Assembly (NCBI GenBank): GCA_037043455.1
Contig: JAWPHD010011213.1
Coordinates: forward strand, 12,501 to 76,500
Direction: 5' to 3'
DNA length: 64,000 nucleotides
Origin: Cyrtodaria siliqua
Taxonomy: Eukaryota; Mollusca; Bivalvia; Adapedonta; Hiatellidae
The notes beneath the pieces are model-generated. The model did no database searches, was not told where the DNA came from, and saw only the letters and a list, made by a program, of their open reading frames with translations. The position numbers and the translations under genes are program-made. This document shows positions 60,628-64,000 of this stretch, in pieces; position 1 is the first letter of the stretch, and every line of letters begins with the position of its first letter.

Positions 60628-60900
60628 AACGTTGCTCTTTCTGCGTTCTGAGTGTCCAAATGGTTATTATTTATAAAGGTATTACGTATAGAATATGTAC
60701 ATTATTATCTGGCGTGTTGTAATGGTGCTCTTTCTGCGATCTGAGTGTCCAAATGGTTATTATTTATAAAGGTATTACGTATAGAATATGTACATTATTA
60801 TCTGGCGTGTTGTAATGGTGCTCTTTCTGCGATCTGAGTGTCCAAATGGTTATTATTTATAAAGGTATTACGTATAGAATATGTACATTATTATCTGGCG
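60628..60900 (+). repeat. 93-bp internal triplication across one monomer boundary
   Basis: The segment from TGCTCTTTCTGCGATCTGAG to GGCGTGTTGTAATGG (93 bp, spanning spacer and ORF start) occurs three times in a row. This makes the interval between ORF starts 557 bp, that is 371 plus twice 93. The new junction GTAATGG|TGCTCTTTC is the same both times. The first copy has GCGTTCTG where the others have GCGATCTG. Confidence 0.95.
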
Positions 60901-63900
60901 TGTTGTAATGGTTGTTACTATGATACTTGTTATGATTATTGCAGCAAACCTGTTTCAAGACACAACGTTAATCTCTTACCAAGTGAGCCCAGAAGTTGCA
61001 TGTACAAGCCATGACACGGCAACAATGAGTTTCACCGTAAGTTTTTCATTTGTATACGTACTTTTAACAGAGATGACCACGTCAGAAATGCCACTGGCAC
61101 TCTATGGCACGCAAAATGATACTCGTTGACATTTTATGTCCAAGGGACGTAATTCGTTTACGGGTAAATAGAAAAAATAGAGATAACGTTGCTCTTTCTG
61201 CGATCTGAGTGTCCAAATGGTTATTATTTATAAAGGTATTACGTATAGAATATGTACATTATTATCTGGCGTGTTGTAATGGTTGTTACTATGATACTTG
61301 TTATGATTATTGCAGCAAACCTGTATCAAGACACAACGTTAATCTCTTACCAAGTGAGCCCAGAAGTTGCATGTACAAGCCATGACACGGCAACAATGAG
61401 TTTCACCGTAAGTTTTTCATTTGGATACGTACTTTCAACAGAGATGACCACGTCAGAAATGCCACTGGCACTCTATGGCACGCAAAATGATACTCGTTGA
61501 CATTTTATGTCCAAGGGACGTAATTCGTTTACGGGTAAATAGAAAAAATAGAGATAACGTTGCTCTTTCTGCGATCTGAGTGTCCAAATGGTTATTATTT
61601 ATAAAGGTATTACGTATAGAATATGTACATTATTATCTGGCGTGTTGTAATGGTGGTTACTATGATACTTGTTATGATTATTGCAGCAAACCTGTATCAA
61701 GACACAACGTTAATCTCTTACCAAGTGAGCCCAGAAGTTGCATGTACAAGCCATGACACGGCAACAATGAGTTTCACCGTAAGTTTTTCATTTGTATACG
61801 TACTTTCAACAGAGATGACCACGTCAGAAATGCCACTGGCACTTTATGGCACGCAAAATGATACTCGTTGACATTTTATGTCCAAGGGACGTAATTTGTT
61901 TACGGGTAAATAGAAAAAATAGAGATAACGTTGCTCTCTCTGCGATCTTAGTGTCCAAATGGTTATTATTTATAAAGGTATTACGTATAGAATATGTACA
62001 TTATTATCTGGCGTGTTGTAATGGTTGTTACTATGATACTTGTTATGATTATTGCAGCAAACCTGTATCAAGACACAACGTTAATCTCTTACCAAGTGAG
62101 CCCAGAAGTTGCATGTACAAGCCATGACACGGCAACAATGAGTTTCACCGTAAGTTTTTCATTTGTATACGTACTTTCAACAGAGATGACCACGCTCTAT
62201 GGCACGCAAAATGATACTCGTTGACATTGTATGTCCAAGGGACGTAATTCGTTTACGGGTAAATAGAACAAATAGAGATAACGTTGCTCTTTCTGCGATC
62301 TGAGTGTCCAAATGGTTATTATTTATAAAGGTATTACGTATAGAATATGTACATTATTATCTGGCGTGTTGTAATGGTTGTTACTATGATACTTGTTATG
62401 ATTATTGCAGCAAACCTGTATCAAGACACAATGTTAATCTCTTACCAAGTGAGCCCAGAAGTTGCATGTACAAGCCATGACACGGAAACAATGAGTTTCA
62501 CCGTAAGTTTTTCATTTGTATACGTACTTTCAACAGAGATGACCACGTCAGAAATGCCACTGGCACTCTATGGCACGCAAAATGATACTCGTTGACATTT
62601 TATGTCCAAGGGACGTAATTCGTTTACGGGTAAATAGAACAAATAGAGATAACGTTGCTCTTTCTGCGATCTGAGTGTCCAAATGGTTATTATTTATAAA
62701 GGTATTACGTATAGAATATGTACATTATTATCTGGCGTGTTGTAATGGTTGTTACTATGATACTTGTTATGAGTATTGCAGCAAACCTGTATCAAGACAC
62801 AACGTTAATCTCTTACCAAGTGAACCCAGAAGTTGCATGTACAAGCCATGACACGGCAACAATGAGTTTCACCGTAAGTTTTTCATTTGTATACGTACTT
62901 TCAACAGAGATGACCACGTCAGAAATGCCACTGGCACTCTATGGCACGCAAAATGATACTCGTTGACATTTTATGTCCAAGGGACGTAATTCGTTTACGG
63001 GTAAATAGAAAAAAATAGAGATAACGTTGCTCTTTCTGCGATCCGAGTGTCCAAATAGTTATTATTTATAAAGGTATTACATATAGAATATGTACATTAT
63101 TATCTGGCGTGTTGTAATGGTTGTTACTATGATACTTGTTATGATTATTGCAGCAAACCTGTATCAAGACACAACGTTAATCTCTTACCAAGTGAGCCCA
63201 GAAGTTGCATGTACAAGCCATGACAAGGCAACAATGAGTTTCACCGTAAGTTTTTCATTTGTATACGTACTTTCAACAGAGATGACCACGTCAGAAATGC
63301 CACTGGCACTCTATGGCACGCAAAATGATACTCGTTGACATTTTATGTCCAAGGGACGTAATTCGTTTACGGGTAAATAGAAAAAATAGAGATAACGTTG
63401 CTCTTTCTGCGATCTTAGTGTCCAAATGGTTATTATTTATAAAGGTATTACGTATAGAATATGTACATTATTATCTGGCGTGTTGTAATGGTTGTTACTA
63501 TGATACTTGTTATGATTATTGCAGCAAACCTGTATCAAGACACAACGTTAATCTCTTACCAAGTGAGCCCAGAAGTTGCATGTACAAGCCATGACACGGC
63601 AACAATGAGTTTCACCGTAAGTTTTTCATTTGTATACGTACTTTCAACAGAGATGACCACGTCAGAAATGCCACTGGCACTCTATGGCACGCAAAATGAT
63701 ACTCGTTGACATTTTATGTCCAAGGGACGTAATTCGTTTACGGGTAAATAGAAAAAATAGAGATAACGTTGCTCTTTCTGCGATCTGAGTGTCCAAATGG
63801 TTATTATTTATAAAGGTATTACGTATAGAATATGTACATTATTATCTGGCGTGTTGTAATGGTTGTTACTATGATACTTGTTATGAGTATTGCAGCAAAC

Positions 63901-64000
63901 CTGTATCAAGACACAACGTTAATCTCTTACCAAGTGAGCCCAGAAGTTGCATGTACAAGCCATGACACGGCAACAATGAGTTTCACCGTAAGTTTTTCAT

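Larger units (their letters stand above)
45557..64000 (+). repeat. 371-bp satellite, subfamily II
   Basis: 49 ORF-start positions from 45860 to 63832, nearly all exactly 371 bp apart and differing by only a few bases. Exceptions: a truncated first unit (45557-45859), 370 bp after 49570, 369 bp in the chimeric monomers at 55134 and 55874, and 557 bp at 60324 (two extra 93-bp segments). There are also 353 bp at 61994 (18-bp deletion) and 372 bp at 62718. The array continues past the end of the window. High homogeneity implies recent amplification or concerted evolution. Confidence 0.98.

Noticed and set aside
43251..64000. CRISPR-like array interpretation of the regular repeats
   Set aside because: The units are contiguous 371-bp satellites without unique spacers, and the window is eukaryotic.

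Overview
This is eukaryotic, AT-rich, repeat-dominated DNA. It holds no operons, ribosome-binding sites or compact genes. The repeat types (tRNA-derived SINEs, several LINE clades, a Penelope-like element, Tc1-like DNA, and the dispersed modules with CCATAACTC and CGGACGGACTGACG) resemble what is common in bivalve mollusc genomes. That assignment comes from recognising repeat families, not from a database search.

Layout: 1-790 is a TGTC microsatellite. 1690-3870 is a minus-strand LINE fragment split by an internally deleted Tc1-like transposon. 5527-5590 is tRNA-Leu-like, 6035-6180 a 25-bp repeat and 7919-10316 a 50-bp satellite. 10760-11590 is a ~155-bp repeat block. 11940-14024 is a decayed RT/RNase H LINE. 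15690-16780 holds ~170-bp modules with an inverted-repeat end. 17207-17845 is a 279-bp tandem repeat. 17850-20262 is a Penelope-like element interrupted by a second copy of the RT/RNase H LINE. 20350-20888 is a 20-bp array of dyad-symmetric units. 21.4-26.7 kb is the least repetitive part and carries the only candidate host-gene exons (about 23.4-24.5 kb), among SINEs. 26.75-31.5 kb is a cluster of LINE fragments with a MITE inside one of them. MITEs, a SINE and a 26-bp array follow up to 34 kb.

34.5-43.06 kb is a degenerate ~43-bp satellite with internal kilobase-scale duplications. 43.25-64.0 kb is a homogeneous 371-bp satellite (55 countable monomers) that runs off the window. Nearly every 371-bp monomer contains the same 82-codon ORF with a hydrophobic N-terminus, and a splice-site-flanked core.

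No intact, functional protein-coding gene can be demonstrated. The transposon ORFs are truncated, frameshifted or interrupted. The window reads as a record of nested insertions beside large satellite arrays, as expected of heterochromatin or a satellite-rich chromosome arm. The most interesting structures are the 371-bp ORF-bearing satellite, the 20-bp palindromic array, and the nested insertions whose target duplications can be read by eye. All alignments were made by eye; coordinates of repeat edges are approximate unless exact motifs are given.
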